A DNA stretch of 63,081 nucleotides from Mesostigma viride. Lineage: Eukaryota > Streptophyta > Mesostigmatophyceae > Mesostigmatales > Mesostigmataceae. Shown here in pieces: positions 40,657-50,894 of this stretch. How positions within the stretch are numbered: position 1 is the first letter of the stretch; every line of letters begins with the position of its first letter. The notes beneath the pieces were generated by a model. The model had not been told where the DNA came from. It saw only the letters and a list, made by a program, of their open reading frames with translations, and did not search any database. The position numbers were made by a program, and so were the translations under genes. The stretch is from assembly GCA_009746045.1 (NCBI GenBank), contig RPFO01000080.1, positions 4,091,400-4,154,480 of the forward strand. The letters run 5' to 3'.

Positions 40657-43080
40657 CCACAACTGCTTTAGTGTTGTGTGCCTTGTGCAAGGCCTTAAGA
40701 ATCTCAGCAAATGACTTCCTGGGAACGACAGGATCTGCTCTTTTTGTGACTCCTCCAGGTGTGAGGGAGGTGCTACCTGCTGCTCACCCTGTGCACCGTC
40801 CTCCTGCCCAGGTGGACTATTGGGTTGTAGTGGGGCTGCACTACTGAGGAACACAGGAGCTTCTACTGTGGTACTAGTGCTTGCATCAATGACGTCCTTA
40901 GCCAATTCATTGGGTGAGATCAATCCACCAGACTCCTGCTCTGAATCCATGTCCAAGAATTCTACCCCTGACACGTCTGCCAGTGGTGGGTAATAAAGCT
41001 TGAGTCTATGCTTGCTGACCACACGCTCTCTGTCATGTTGTATAGTGACTGCAGTCCCTTCTTCATGAATTTTGGTGACTACAGCTGGACCGTGCCATCT
41101 GGCAGAGTGTGCTCTTCCTCTGTCACCCTCTCTGAAAAACAACACATGGTCCCCCACTTCAAACACAGGCCTGGCATTATTTTTGTCTTTCTTTGCCAGC
41201 AACTTGGCTAAGTGCTGCCTTTGTGTGTTGTAGTGAGTGTGTACCTCTGAAGCATAGCTGCCTGACTGAAGGCCAGTTGGGGTGATTTCCCCAAAAGGTG
41301 AGGACATTATTGGTTTGGCGTTTAGCTGGGTAGTCACCCCTGCTGCCCAAGATGCCCTGTCAGCATAGCTACCAGAGTCAGCCAACCTGGATGGCATTTT
41401 TCTTATCACATCCCTGATGGCTCTCATGGTACGTTCTACCAACCCCTGACGTTCATGATCTTGAGCCCCAGACACTTCTATCTTGGGCAGGTCATTCCTG
41501 TCCTGGATGCAGAGAAACTGCTGATCCAGCATTACTTTTTCAATGGGGTGAAAACGTGCCAAGGCTATCTGTAAAGCTCTGTGCAGCTGCTCTTTATCCA
41601 TCCCAGGCAGGGGCTCCACTACCACAAACCTTGACCAGGCATCCTTTATGACTAGGTAGTATACCGTGTCCTTCACCACGTGTATAACATCCCCAACCAG
41701 TTTGCCTCTAGCCAGTGGTGGTGTGGCCACATGCCATTTTCTGGGCTTAGGAGCATATAGCTGACATTGCTCACAGTGCTTACGTACGTGCCTGCACATC
41801 TGTTCCAGATCATGGCCTTGTATTTTATTGGCTAGCCTTTCAGCCACAGCCTCATGGCCCATAACCTTGTGCAGTTGCTCTGCTAGAGCACCATACGTGA
41901 TTACCTTTTCTGCTGCTGCACTAAGGGAAGCTATGGTGGGGTCACGCATCATGTGTGACAGTGTCATGTCATATGCCACTTCCCAATCCACATCATCACA
42001 CTCAGGCAACACTTGGCAGACAGAAGGTAACAGGAAACCATTTGTGAAAAATGGTGAGGGTAGCTTACAGGAGTCTCCCTGGTCTGCCGCCCCCGCGCGG
42101 TTGTAGCGCCCTGGCGTGTTCTTGTTGTGCCTGGGAGCCGTGCAGCGCGCTCCTGCTGCAATGGGGTGACGTGTTTTCCAGCATCCAGGACAAACATCAA
42201 CGTCAGAACCATAGTCGGGTTTGCCCTTCCAGCAATCATCTTTTAGGTGCCCCTTACAAAGGCACCTAGTGCAATGTTTGGTGGGGTCATGAGGCAACCT
42301 CTTGTCCCCCCCTGCTGGCTTAGCACCCCCTGGCTTGCTAGCTCCCCCACTTTGTTTTCTGTTTTTATTGTTATTGTTCTTCCCCCCCCCTTGTTTCCAC
42401 CTCCCCCACTTTTGTTGTTTTTTTTTTATCCCCCCCATTACCGCCTTTACCTGGGCCACCAGCGACTGCATCTGCTTCTTGGAGAGCCCCGTACCTGAGG
42501 CTTCCTCCCCCTTTACCTGCTTCACCTTTACATCCTTGGCTGCAGCAGCAAATGGCTCTAGGCATTGCTGCACATAGGCCATTGCCTTCCTGAAGTCCTC
42601 CCACTTATCCTTCAGACCTGCCAGTATGACTGACAGGGTGGTAGGGTCCAGTTCTGCCTTTTGTAGCCATAGGTGTACTAGGTACTTAGCATTGAGCTTC
42701 TTCAGCTCCTCATCCCCCTCTATGTACATGACATACTTTTTGTTGTCACTCACATAGTCACGCTTGTTGACCTTATACGCCTCTATCCACTGGAAGCCCT
42801 TAAGTACTTCTAAGTGCTCCCCCGTTGTGACGAGTGCCCTAAGGTCTACCATGAACTGCGCCCACAACACATTTTCTGCCACGTCTACCCCGCTGCTGGC
42901 ACGCTTTTGGTACAATTGTACCAACTGCTGGATAGGCTTGGCAGATTGATGGACGGGTGTGGATGCACGTAGGGATGCAAACCAATCACGCACATTATCA
43001 CTAGCATACGCATGTGACAACTTAAACAACCACTCCCTAGCTTCATCCTGGGTATGGCCCTCTGGCAAACCCGGAAACAC
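40606..43080 (-). CDS. Family 2 gag C-terminal part and integrase
   Basis: Begins LVFPGLPEGHTQDEAREWLFKL, a copia-type gag capsid domain (about residues 1-190), followed by a basic Asn-rich linker and a CCHC knuckle CTRCLCKGHLKDDC (about 276-290). Next come a GAG-pre-integrase H-H-C-C zinc site (HKVMGHEAV ... CRHVRKHCEQC), then a DDE integrase with D in LVGDVIHV, D in VMLDQQFLC and E in RQGLVERTM. The tail is acidic (LDMDSEQESGG). The last about 45 codons appear to be in a shifted frame, since a neighbouring frame reads PVVPRKSFAEILKALHKAHN toward the protease. No protease lies between gag and integrase. Confidence 0.85.
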   Translation of the reverse strand: MFPGLPEGHTQDEAREWLFKLSHAYASDNVRDWFASLRASTPVHQSAKPIQQLVQLYQKRASSGVDVAENVLWAQFMVDLRALVTTGEHLEVLKGFQWIEAYKVNKRDYVSDNKKYVMYIEGDEELKKLNAKYLVHLWLQKAELDPTTLSVILAGLKDKWEDFRKAMAYVQQCLEPFAAAAKDVKVKQVKGEEASGTGLSKKQMQSLVAQVKAVMGGIKKKQQKWGRWKQGGGKNNNNKNRKQSGGASKPGGAKPAGGDKRLPHDPTKHCTRCLCKGHLKDDCWKGKPDYGSDVDVCPGCWKTRHPIAAGARCTAPRHNKNTPGRYNRAGAADQGDSCKLPSPFFTNGFLLPSVCQVLPECDDVDWEVAYDMTLSHMMRDPTIASLSAAAEKVITYGALAEQLHKVMGHEAVAERLANKIQGHDLEQMCRHVRKHCEQCQLYAPKPRKWHVATPPLARGKLVGDVIHVVKDTVYYLVIKDAWSRFVVVEPLPGMDKEQLHRALQIALARFHPIEKVMLDQQFLCIQDRNDLPKIEVSGAQDHERQGLVERTMRAIRDVIRKMPSRLADSGSYADRASWAAGVTTQLNAKPIMSSPFGEITPTGLQSGSYASEVHTHYNTQRQHLAKLLAKKDKNNARPVFEVGDHVLFFREGDRGRAHSARWHGPAVVTKIHEEGTAVTIQHDRERVVSKHRLKLYYPPLADVSGVEFLDMDSEQESGGLISPNELAKDVIDASTSTTVEAPVFLSSAAPLQPNSPPGQEDGAQGEQQVAPPSHLEESQKEQILSFPGSHLLRFLRPCTRHTTLKQLWQQVQHSQCCRGCRSRS

Positions 43081-44817
43081 TAGCTTATCCTCTTTCTTTT
43101 TGGATCAAACCTGGGCCTACTCAAGGCCATGTTGGAGGTTGTGGTCGTTCCTGCAGGTGGCTGCTGCTGCTGCTGCTGCTGTTGCTGTTGCTGCTGCTGC
43201 TGCTGCCCGCCCTCGTGACGTGTTGGTGCAGACTCCTGGGTGCCGTGTCCTCCCCCGCCCTGGTTGCCCCCCCTCTCTCCGTCATCCTCCCCCTCGTCCC
43301 TCCTGCGTTTTGGCTGTGGCGGGCATGCCTCCTCCGGTGCCCTTCGCTTTGCTGGCTTCAGCGACGCCACCAGCCTCGCCACCGTGTCGGCTAGCCTGCC
43401 ATGCTCCGCCGGGGTGAGCTCCCTCCCCTCGTCCAGCATCTGCTGGGCCAGCTGGAGTTGCCTCCGGATGTCCTCCCGGTGCGACAGTGTCGCTGGACCG
43501 GGTTCGCCCCGGTGCGTCACCCTGGTTCTTGCCGCTGTGCCATCTCGGTTAGAAATGGTGTGCGTGGGCTGCGACAAAAAATGGTACAATTGCTCGGTGG
43601 AAATCCGCTCATCCGGCATTAAACCAAACTCAGCTCTTACCGCCTCCCCCATGCATCCCCTCACAGCAGCCTTCTTGATGTTCTTGGACATACGGCGTCG
43701 CTGCTTCAGCATACGCCTCTCCAGTCTGCCGACGCTCGCCTCCCAGATGGCCAGCTTCCGGCGGTAGCGCGCCTCGGCTTGAATCCCTACGAGCCGGCCC
43801 CTGCAGTGGTGCCAACTCGGCGACCTTCCTGTATTTCCAGGACTTCATGTCGCGGGTCAGACGCTCACACCGCACCTTAGTGTGAGACATCTTCACCCTA
43901 ATCCTCGCCGCGAGCGCCTCCGCCCTGTCGCGCTCTTGCTGCTCGCGCAGCTTCCGCTGCTCAATCGCCTCGCGCCTGCGCTGCTTCTTCGCCCTCTTCG
44001 CCTGGAAGACCTCCAGCCTCCGCTTGGCCTCCTTCTCGCGCTCCTGCATGGCTGGTGTCATCTCCACCAGGTCTTCAGCGTCCGAAGCCGACGGTCCCGT
44101 CAGGGAAAACTCGGACTCTTGGAGAACCCCGTCGATCTCCCGCGGGATCGTCTCAGACCTGCGAAGACGTTGAAAACACGCCAGGTCGCCCCGCCTGACC
44201 ACCTCGTAGGTCGGCGAGGCCGGCCTCCTCAGGGCCGCTCGGACCCGTGCAGCATCCTCCATCTGCATTGCCCTCTCACGTGACCGCAGATCCTGCCGCC
44301 TCTCCTCCGCGGACTCCTGCTCAGCCAGGCGACGTGCCAGAACAGCGTCGGCTTCCACCTGAGCCGAGCGTGCCTCATCTGCCGATGAGGGCTGCATGCC
44401 AAACAAACCGAGAGAGCTGGATTCGGACTCCTCGCCCGACTCCCCGCCAGTCTTCTCACCCGACGAGGTGACGCCCGGCCCCGCACCACATGGTGCATAT
44501 GGCGGCCCCCTCTGAGCCCGTGCCACCACCGGCGTCGAACCCCTCACCCGACGCATTAGTGGAATGCGCACCACTTCCTGCACGACGTCCCTATACGACG
44601 GGTCATCCTCCTCAATGTCATCTGGGTGCGTCTCGTCCCGGGTGTTCCGGTCCAGAATTTCCTGGCGCAAACTCGCCAAATCCGAATCGGACGTCCCCGA
44701 GTCGTCAGACAGCGGGGACGAGGACGACTGATACTGCATGACTGATGGCGCCTCCTCGTCTGAGGAGGTCGCGCCCATCAGGGCCTTGCCCTTGTTGTTC
44801 GGAGTCTTGGGAGCCAT
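43080..44817 (-). pseudogene. Family 2 gag N-terminal region, coiled coil (two frames)
   Basis: Starts at ATG 44817 (MAPKTPNNKGKALMGATSS...), then an acidic, Ser-rich region and a long charged helix (RAMQMEDAARVRAALRR ... KEAKRRLEVFQAKRAKKQRR). Near 43795 an extra G in CAGGGGCCGG shifts the frame; the helix continues in the next frame as LVGIQAEARYRRKLAIWEAS and then MLKQRRRMSKNIKKAAVRG. A poly-Gln tract (CAG repeats, 43155-43205) follows. At 43085-43095 a run AAAAAGAAAGAGG precedes a stop, and the downstream capsid is in the -1 frame, so a programmed -1 shift or a mutation is needed to make full-length Gag. Confidence 0.7.
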
Positions 44818-44920
44818 TGGTACAAAAATGTAGGTAGAAAATGAAGTGGGTTTTCGCGAAAATGAACGCTTGAACGCTCGTCGTCAAAAAATGCACACCT
44901 CACGGAGTGCTTTTTAATGC
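44818..44920 (-). promoter_or_regulatory. Family 2 leader between 5' LTR and gag
   Basis: 103 bp. The sequence directly after the LTR is TTGCATTAAAAAGCACTCC, with no TGG-type tRNA primer site. TTGCATT is shared with the family-1 leader. Confidence 0.5.
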
Positions 44921-45289
44921 AAGTTAGTGCAGGCTGAGAGCTTGGGAAACTCAGTGCACACAGACGATGCCAAATGGCCAGTGTGGAGACGACGAGACAC
45001 CTTGGCATTAGGATAGAATGGCACATATACTGCTGGTCAGCCGTCAATTGCGGCTGACCAGACTTTGCGTAAGTTAAGCCTAACTTACTGATCCTGGACG
45101 GACTAGCCTATCAGTTACAACCTGATCTAGTCAGTCCTAACATGACAACTACAGTCCCGGTACTGAGGTACCGGCTCATCACATACTGAGTCTAGCCACG
45201 TGTCCATGCCACGACTGCTCTAGTCCAGCACCGTCCCAGTACCCAATTGGGCGCCGGCGGTGCTGGCACGTGTCCACTTAGGCTACAGG
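44921..45289 (-). repeat. 5' LTR of family 2, main part (interrupted)
   Basis: Matches 37801-38163 of the 3' LTR without visible differences. The first 19 bases on the element strand are at 54199-54217, beyond the inserted DNA transposon. Confidence 0.9.
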
Positions 45290-45324
45290 CCCTACCAGCC
45301 ATTTAGAATGTACTCCAGCACGCA

Positions 45325-46140
45325 AAATGTACTTCGTACCGAAGTTTGTCTTTTTATGCTGAAAATTGTCATGCATGATGTTTGCAACCAAAATAGACCT
45401 CGTACAAAGTTTGGTATCGATCGGACGTCATCTTGGTGACATTTGCTAGCAATAAAGGTACATTTTTGTCATTTTAAATTAAATTAAATAGTAATAAATA
45501 GGAAACAGTACTAAATCACGTCAAACCATCATGGATATTTGCAAGCAACCTAATTACCACTAGAATAGACCATGCACAAAGTTTGGGGTCAATCTGAACT
45601 CAAAATAGTGACGTTTGCTAGCATAAATACTGCATTTTTTGCCATTTTCAAGCATTTTGCTCAGTGTAAGCTACTAAACAAAATCAAACTACGTCATAAA
45701 GCTATGAAATGTTGAAAGCAACCTAAACACCACTAGATTAGACCATGGGCCAAGTTTGGGCTCTGTTTGATGTCAAAATAGTGACGTTTGCTAGCATAAA
45801 TGGTGCATTTTTTGCCATTTTCAAGCATTTTGCTCAGTGTAAGCTACTAAACAATATCAAACTATGTCAGAAAGCTATGAAATGTTGGAAGCAACCTAAA
45901 CACCACTAGATTAGACCATGGGCCAAGTTTGGGCCCCGTTTGATCTCAAAATAGTGACGTTCGCTAGCATAAATGGTGCAATTTTTGCCTTTTTCAAGCA
46001 TTTTGGTAAGTATAGTTGCCTCAAACTAAGTCAGAAAACTGTGAATTGTTGTAAATAACCTGTTTGCCACTACATTAGACCATCCTCAACTTGTAAGGTC
46101 AGGCATAGGTAAAGGTAGTGACACTTGCTAGCACTATATA
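45325..46140. repeat. Subterminal tandem repeats of about 200 bp, left side of the 8.9 kb transposon
   Basis: About four diverged units sharing GACCATGGGCCAAGTTTGGG, TCAAAATAGTGACGTTTGCT, AGCATAAATGGTGCATTTTT and CTCAGTGTAAGCTACTAAAC. Non-coding. The space to 46564 shows nothing else recognisable. Confidence 0.8.
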
Positions 46141-46564
46141 TGAGCATATTATGCCTCTTTTCGCATATACACATAAAAAATAACAAGACAATATTAAATC
46201 ATGGCCTTAATACAAGGTGTGCAAATGCAAATCACACCAGATCGGATGACCAATGATGGGTGGCTGCATGCCAACACATCTACCAGGCTGCAGGGTGAGA
46301 GGCCACATCGCTACAAGACAGGAATCCTCGCAATTGCACACCGCTAGTACACTGCATACCCCAAGAGGATTTGGCTACAAGCCATAAAAGTTTGGCCATG
46401 CTAACACATTCTTCATCCAAGCAAACTGCAGCCTCTCCAAACTCAACTCATTGATTTAAATGCAACTAGGCCAGGCGTGCATGCTCTACTTGCCGATAAC
46501 CATGAGTAAACTTGTGTACCACTTCATTCCATGCGCCGGTAGATGGCACCGTCTCATCTACCAG

Positions 46565-49500
46565 TCATCCCCGGCTCCCATTCCGCATCCTCCTCTCCCT
46601 CTCCCTCTCCCTCTTCCTCCTCCTCCTCCCCCTCCCCCTCCCATTCTCCCTCCCCCTCTCCCTCCCCCTCTCCCTCCTCCTCCCCTCCTCCTCCCCCTCT
46701 TCCTCCCCCTCTTCCTCTCCCTCTTCCTCCTCCTCCCCGCCTTCACTGTCACTGTGCACAGCAGGGACGGCATCGTCCATGTGGGTGCCATCACCTGCAT
46801 TCACGGTGCCACCCTCCTGTGGAAAGAAGCGAGCGCGGCCAAATGCCTCGACTGGGTGTGGGCAGCCGCACACAAACTGAGTCACCTCCTCCAGGGCATG
46901 ATAGTCCTCATACTGCCCATCAGCCCACATCGCCTTGATGAGCAGGTGACCTCCCCTTTCCTGAACCTTAGTGACCCAGCCATGGAAGCGCTCCCTCTTC
47001 CTCGCTGTCCCCGGAAACAGGGCACACAGGCGCATCCCGATAAGCGCACGTGCTCCATGCTCGGCAAAGTAGGCATTGCAGTCATCCTTTGCTGCTGCCC
47101 TGGCGGCGGTGGCAGTCTTGTAATGCTCAAAGTCAATCTGCGGGTGCTCTTTCAACGCCGCCACCGTGGCAGCTGACAGTTTGCCGGTACTGATCAGCTC
47201 AGGCTGGTGCACCTCTGCCGTACCGCCCACTGTCCAGTGCTGCAGGTGTACATCAGAAATGGGGACCGTCATCCCTGCGCTGCCGCCACCTAATGTCACT
47301 CTAGAAAACTGGCCCGTCCACGTCGGTGCGTAGTAAGGAGAGGCGACAATGCTGTCACGCTCCGTGCGATCGCCTTCCAGATCAAGGACCTTCACCAGCA
47401 TGTGTGGTGCCCACGGCATTCCCTGCCCGCAGGTGACGGCTGGCCGCTTAACAACGAGTAGGTCGCCGCGTCGTATGAGGCTTCCATTCACCTTGAAGGT
47501 GTGCCTGCCAGAAATCAGTGTGCGCAAAGCGGGCGTTGCCGTTGATGTGCTCCCTCGCGCAGCGGGCGCACATGCGCGGTTGATCTGCGCTTGAATCTCG
47601 CGGGCAGGGCAAGCGACGTGCGAGATGACTTGGTTTACGGGCAGCCTCAGTGCCCGTGTTGCCCGCGCAACCGACTGGTCGCCTGCAGATCGCAGCGGCA
47701 AGGGTACCGCCTTGTTCGCTTGCAGTTCACGCTGCTCTTTGAGCTTTTGCTCCATGATGTCGAACAGATTCTCGTTGTTGGCACGCACATCCTCCACGGA
47801 CTTTGGCACCTGCTCAAACCATCTGTCCAGCAACTGCTGCTTCTCAGCGGAGACGATGTCGGGAAAGAGGCCGTGAAGGCTAGCGCAGGTACGTCTCCTG
47901 GCACCGCCCTCGTCCCATTCAAAAAGCGGTGCTAGACCGGGACTTCCCTTGGGGGCCTTGCCACGCTCCATGAGGAGGCACCCATAGACAGGATCTCCCT
48001 GCGGGGTGTACCCAATGGGCGTGACCCCGTCACAAGCCTCGCCGTTAGGCCCTGTGGGCTGCCACTTGTTCACCGGTGCATTTACCAACGTTTCTGATGC
48101 GGCTAGGCGCCAGCGGACATACACGTTCATATCCGGCCCTAGAAACACTTCGAGATCGAACACCTTCGAAGAGCGGTGCCTCTCCCTCTCGGCTTCGGTT
48201 GCTGGCTCATCATCCAAGTTGGCGGTGGCGCCCGCGCCCGCGCCTACGCCCGCGCCTTGGGTGGCGCCCGCGCCCGCACCCGCGCCTTCTCCCCCGCCCC
48301 CGCCCCCGCCTGCACCTGCGCCCGCGCCATGGGTGTCGCCCGCGGCTGGCTTCTTCGGAAATGCGTCCATCGATTTCACCCACCGGCCAAAGTCGCGGTG
48401 GATGCACCCATTCAGCCACGTTGTGACATCCAGTGCGGCGTCCACAATCTGCAAGCAATAGAACAGTCATGCAATAGGAATAATGCAATATGAATAATCA
48501 TTAGTATCAACGATGCGTTCATGCAGACGTGAACATGTGAAAAACAACAAGCATGCAACAACGACTCCAGCACACTTAGTAAATACTGCTCATAATATCT
48601 GTAGCACATGCAACATGGTTAAAACACACATGGATGACCTATATGGCTGCACATGAAGTGTGCACATAGAGAAGACTAGAAATCCAGCATGATATCAAGA
48701 GCCATCCACACTAATATAAGTCTTACCGCAGCTTGGGGCTTCTTCGGGTTGAGTTGGCGCATCGAGTTTGTCGGGCCCTGCTCGTAGTAATGCTCAAATG
48801 CGATGCCAAGGCCCGCCAGCACATCATCAAATGTGATTAGTTTCACAGGTGGCCTGTCCGTCACCTTGTTCTTTAAGCCATTCATCCACCTGACGAACCA
48901 ACCGAACCGTTGATCACAATCAATATGAGTGTGACCAACGGGTAGCCTGCAGAAGCGGACACGGTCAAACAGTCCTCTCATGATGAGGACGGCGGCGAAC
49001 CCCAGAACCTCGCGGTTCATGTTGTCGCCGCCACCGTCCACCTGCATGACCAAAATTCTGGGCAGCCCGTAAGCCCTTATCTCAGGGTCCGTGGCACTGT
49101 TCCACGACTGTTGCTCGCAGATTTCAATGATGTGACGAACAAGGATGGTGACAGTTATCCTGCCCGAATTACCAGCCACAGCCTTGTTGATCACCCATGG
49201 TGCGACCACCCAGAAAAAAGTCCTCAACCCGTGTGCAATCGTACAAATCAGGGTGTAAGGTACGGTCAGGTCTCGCTTGGAAAGAAAGTCCTTAGGCGCC
49301 TCAGCCGCCGCAGGAATGTGAGTCCTCATGTGAGCGATAGCGTCCATGGACATGGAATGATAGTGACCGTTCTTACCATTAAAGCGCCTGACAAGAAACC
49401 CCTTCCTCTCTACATGAAAAAGCTCTTCGTGGTTGGCGAGTTCCTCCTTCCAATACTCCCATCGTTTAGTGTCAGTGTGACGGGCAGCATTGATGTTGTT

Positions 49501-50388
49501 GTTGATGTTGCTGCAAATGTTGCACACGCCCATGATCTTCGTGCGAAACTTCTCCACGCGGACATAACTGGTTGCAACAACCTCCTCAAAGATGATCCGG
49601 AACAGAGTGAGAGACACGAAGGGAAAGTTGGCTTCCTTCTCGTTCTCCTTCACATAAGTGGCGAAAAGAGTCTGCTTGCATGGCTCCTCAATGAACGTAG
49701 TTCCGTTTGTCGGGTCATTCTGCACCGCGGGCTCCAACCACCGCCGAATCCACTCCTCCGCAAGCGCCCGTGCTTCCAGCCCCCTCTCCTTGCAGCCCCC
49801 GCGAGACTGCTTCTTGCCATGGTGGCCGCTTACATCTATGACGTGCTGTCCCTCGGCTCGCGCTTGGCGCTCATCAGCCACCTCGTGGACCGACGAGTGC
49901 CAAACGTGGTTGCTAATTTTCAGGCAGTGCCTGAATGCCGCCTCGCAAACCTGAAAGTGAAAAGGGGTCACAGACCCTGTGTTCTTATCCTTGACTCCCC
50001 CGTCGAGAACGAACCGGAAACCAGCGTCATGAACGAACTTGTGACGAGTAGATGACGACATGGTCGTTATGGCGTCGTACCCCCCCTGGTGCAGCTGCTG
50101 CTTTATCGCCGCCTTCCTGTCCTCTTGCTTCCGCCCGGGCGCAAACCAGGCGCTCCGCAATGCCTGGAGATGTGATGTTTTAATGGGCTTCATGCACTCG
50201 TGGCCGCACTTACAGTCGACCGTCTCGTCGGTCACTAGGCTGCCGGCATGGGTGCTGCCGCTTAGCATTTCAGCTGCGGACTTGCGCTTCCCATGGTGTC
50301 CCATCAGCATGATAGCGAAAGCCAGGAAGCAGAGAGCCACGATTATGTCCCAGCAAAGCCATAGCACACCTTCCGTTTCGACCGCCAT
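46565..50388 (-). CDS. DUF7869-like putative transposase, two exons
   Basis: Exon 1 is 50388-48727, exon 2 is 48448-46565; the intron (278 bp) has donor GCG|GTAAGA and acceptor TTGCTTGCAG, both phase 0, giving about 1181 residues. Exon 1 has CKCGHEC (about 59-65) and CNIC (about 289-292) possible zinc sites, an acidic residue in HYHSMSMDAI (about 349), then VMQVDGGGDNMNREVLGF (about 448-465) and LPVGHTHIDCDQRFGWF (about 482-498). D-x-G-G-x-N-x-N followed by P-V-G-H-T-H-x-D-x-D is the pattern of the DUF7869 RNase H-like domain. Exon 2 has a Gly/Ala-rich hinge, a beta-rich region (GRHTFKVNGSLIRRGDLLVV) and an Agenet/Tudor-like HGWVTKVQERGGHLLIKAMW, then an acidic tail. By position it is the likely transposase. 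The first ATG precedes a hydrophobic stretch (WLCWDIIVALCFLAFAIM), so initiation at a later Met is possible. Confidence 0.65.
48449..48726 (-). other. Intron of the DUF7869-like gene
   Basis: 278 bp, GTAAGA ... GCTTGCAG on the minus strand. Joining preserves the frame (KKPQAA to IVDAALDV). Confidence 0.75.
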
Positions 50389-50491
50389 GTCGGCCACTAG
50401 TCCGGATAGCTCAACGTACACCTGACCTTGACACTAATCGCACAAACAGCCACAATTTTGCAAGCAAGAAGACATGGCTACCTCGGCATTT

Positions 50492-50818
50492 CATGAAATG
50501 TACTTCGTGAAATGCATTTCGTGAAATGTACTAAGGAACGTGATTGGCCGGCGTTCGCTCGCCAAATCTCGCAAAATGTACTAAGGCACGTGATTGGTCC
50601 CGCAAAATGTACTAAGGAACGTGATTGGCCGGCGAAGATTCTGTTTGCAACAATTAAAATTCCCTACAGAATCTTCGCCGGCCAATCACGTTCCTTAGTA
50701 CATTTTGCGGGACCAATCACGTGCCTTAGTACATTTTGCGAGATTTGGCGAGCGAACGCCGGCCAATCACGTTCCTTAGTACATTTCACGAAATGCATTT
50801 CACGAAGTACATTTCATG
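50492..50818. promoter_or_regulatory. Perfect 153 bp-arm palindrome between divergent genes (bidirectional promoter candidate)
   Basis: 50492-50644 is the exact reverse complement of 50666-50818, with a 21 bp spacer. Each arm has three copies of the module TGTACTAAGG(A/C)ACGTGATTGG, which contains a CACGTG/ACGTG core and an inverted CCAAT box, plus ATTTCGTGAAATG words. TGTACT also occurs in the terminal repeats. The arms lie 104 bp from the minus-strand ATG and 77 bp from the plus-strand ATG, so both genes would have mirror-image upstream sequence. Confidence 0.8.
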
Positions 50819-50894
50819 GAAGCTGCGCAGAAGACAGCCTGGAGGCAGAGGGAAAGTTCCTGTTCATCGTGAGTCGGGGTTAGCAATCACGGCG

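Larger units (their letters stand above)
37790..45289 (-). mobile_element. Copia-group retrotransposon family 2 (main part; 5' LTR remainder at 54199-54217)
   Basis: Flanked by ATAGC at 37790-37794 and at 54218-54222, a 5 bp target duplication. The two LTRs (37795-38181, and 44921-45289 plus 54199-54217) look identical in the parts I compared, so the insertion is recent. Order on the minus strand: 5' LTR, leader, gag, zinc knuckle, integrase, protease-like, RT, RNase H, 3' UTR, polypurine tract, 3' LTR. Several frameshifts break the polyprotein despite its youth. An 8.9 kb DNA transposon sits in the 5' LTR. Confidence 0.9.

Noticed and set aside
46460-47176. Long plus-strand ORF with Pro/Leu/Ser runs
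   Set aside because: Antisense shadow of the acidic tail of exon 2 of the DUF7869-like gene; composed of reverse-complemented GAG repeats.
49111-50055. 314-codon plus-strand ORF
   Set aside because: Antisense to exon 1 of the DUF7869-like gene, which has the recognisable motifs and matching splice sites.
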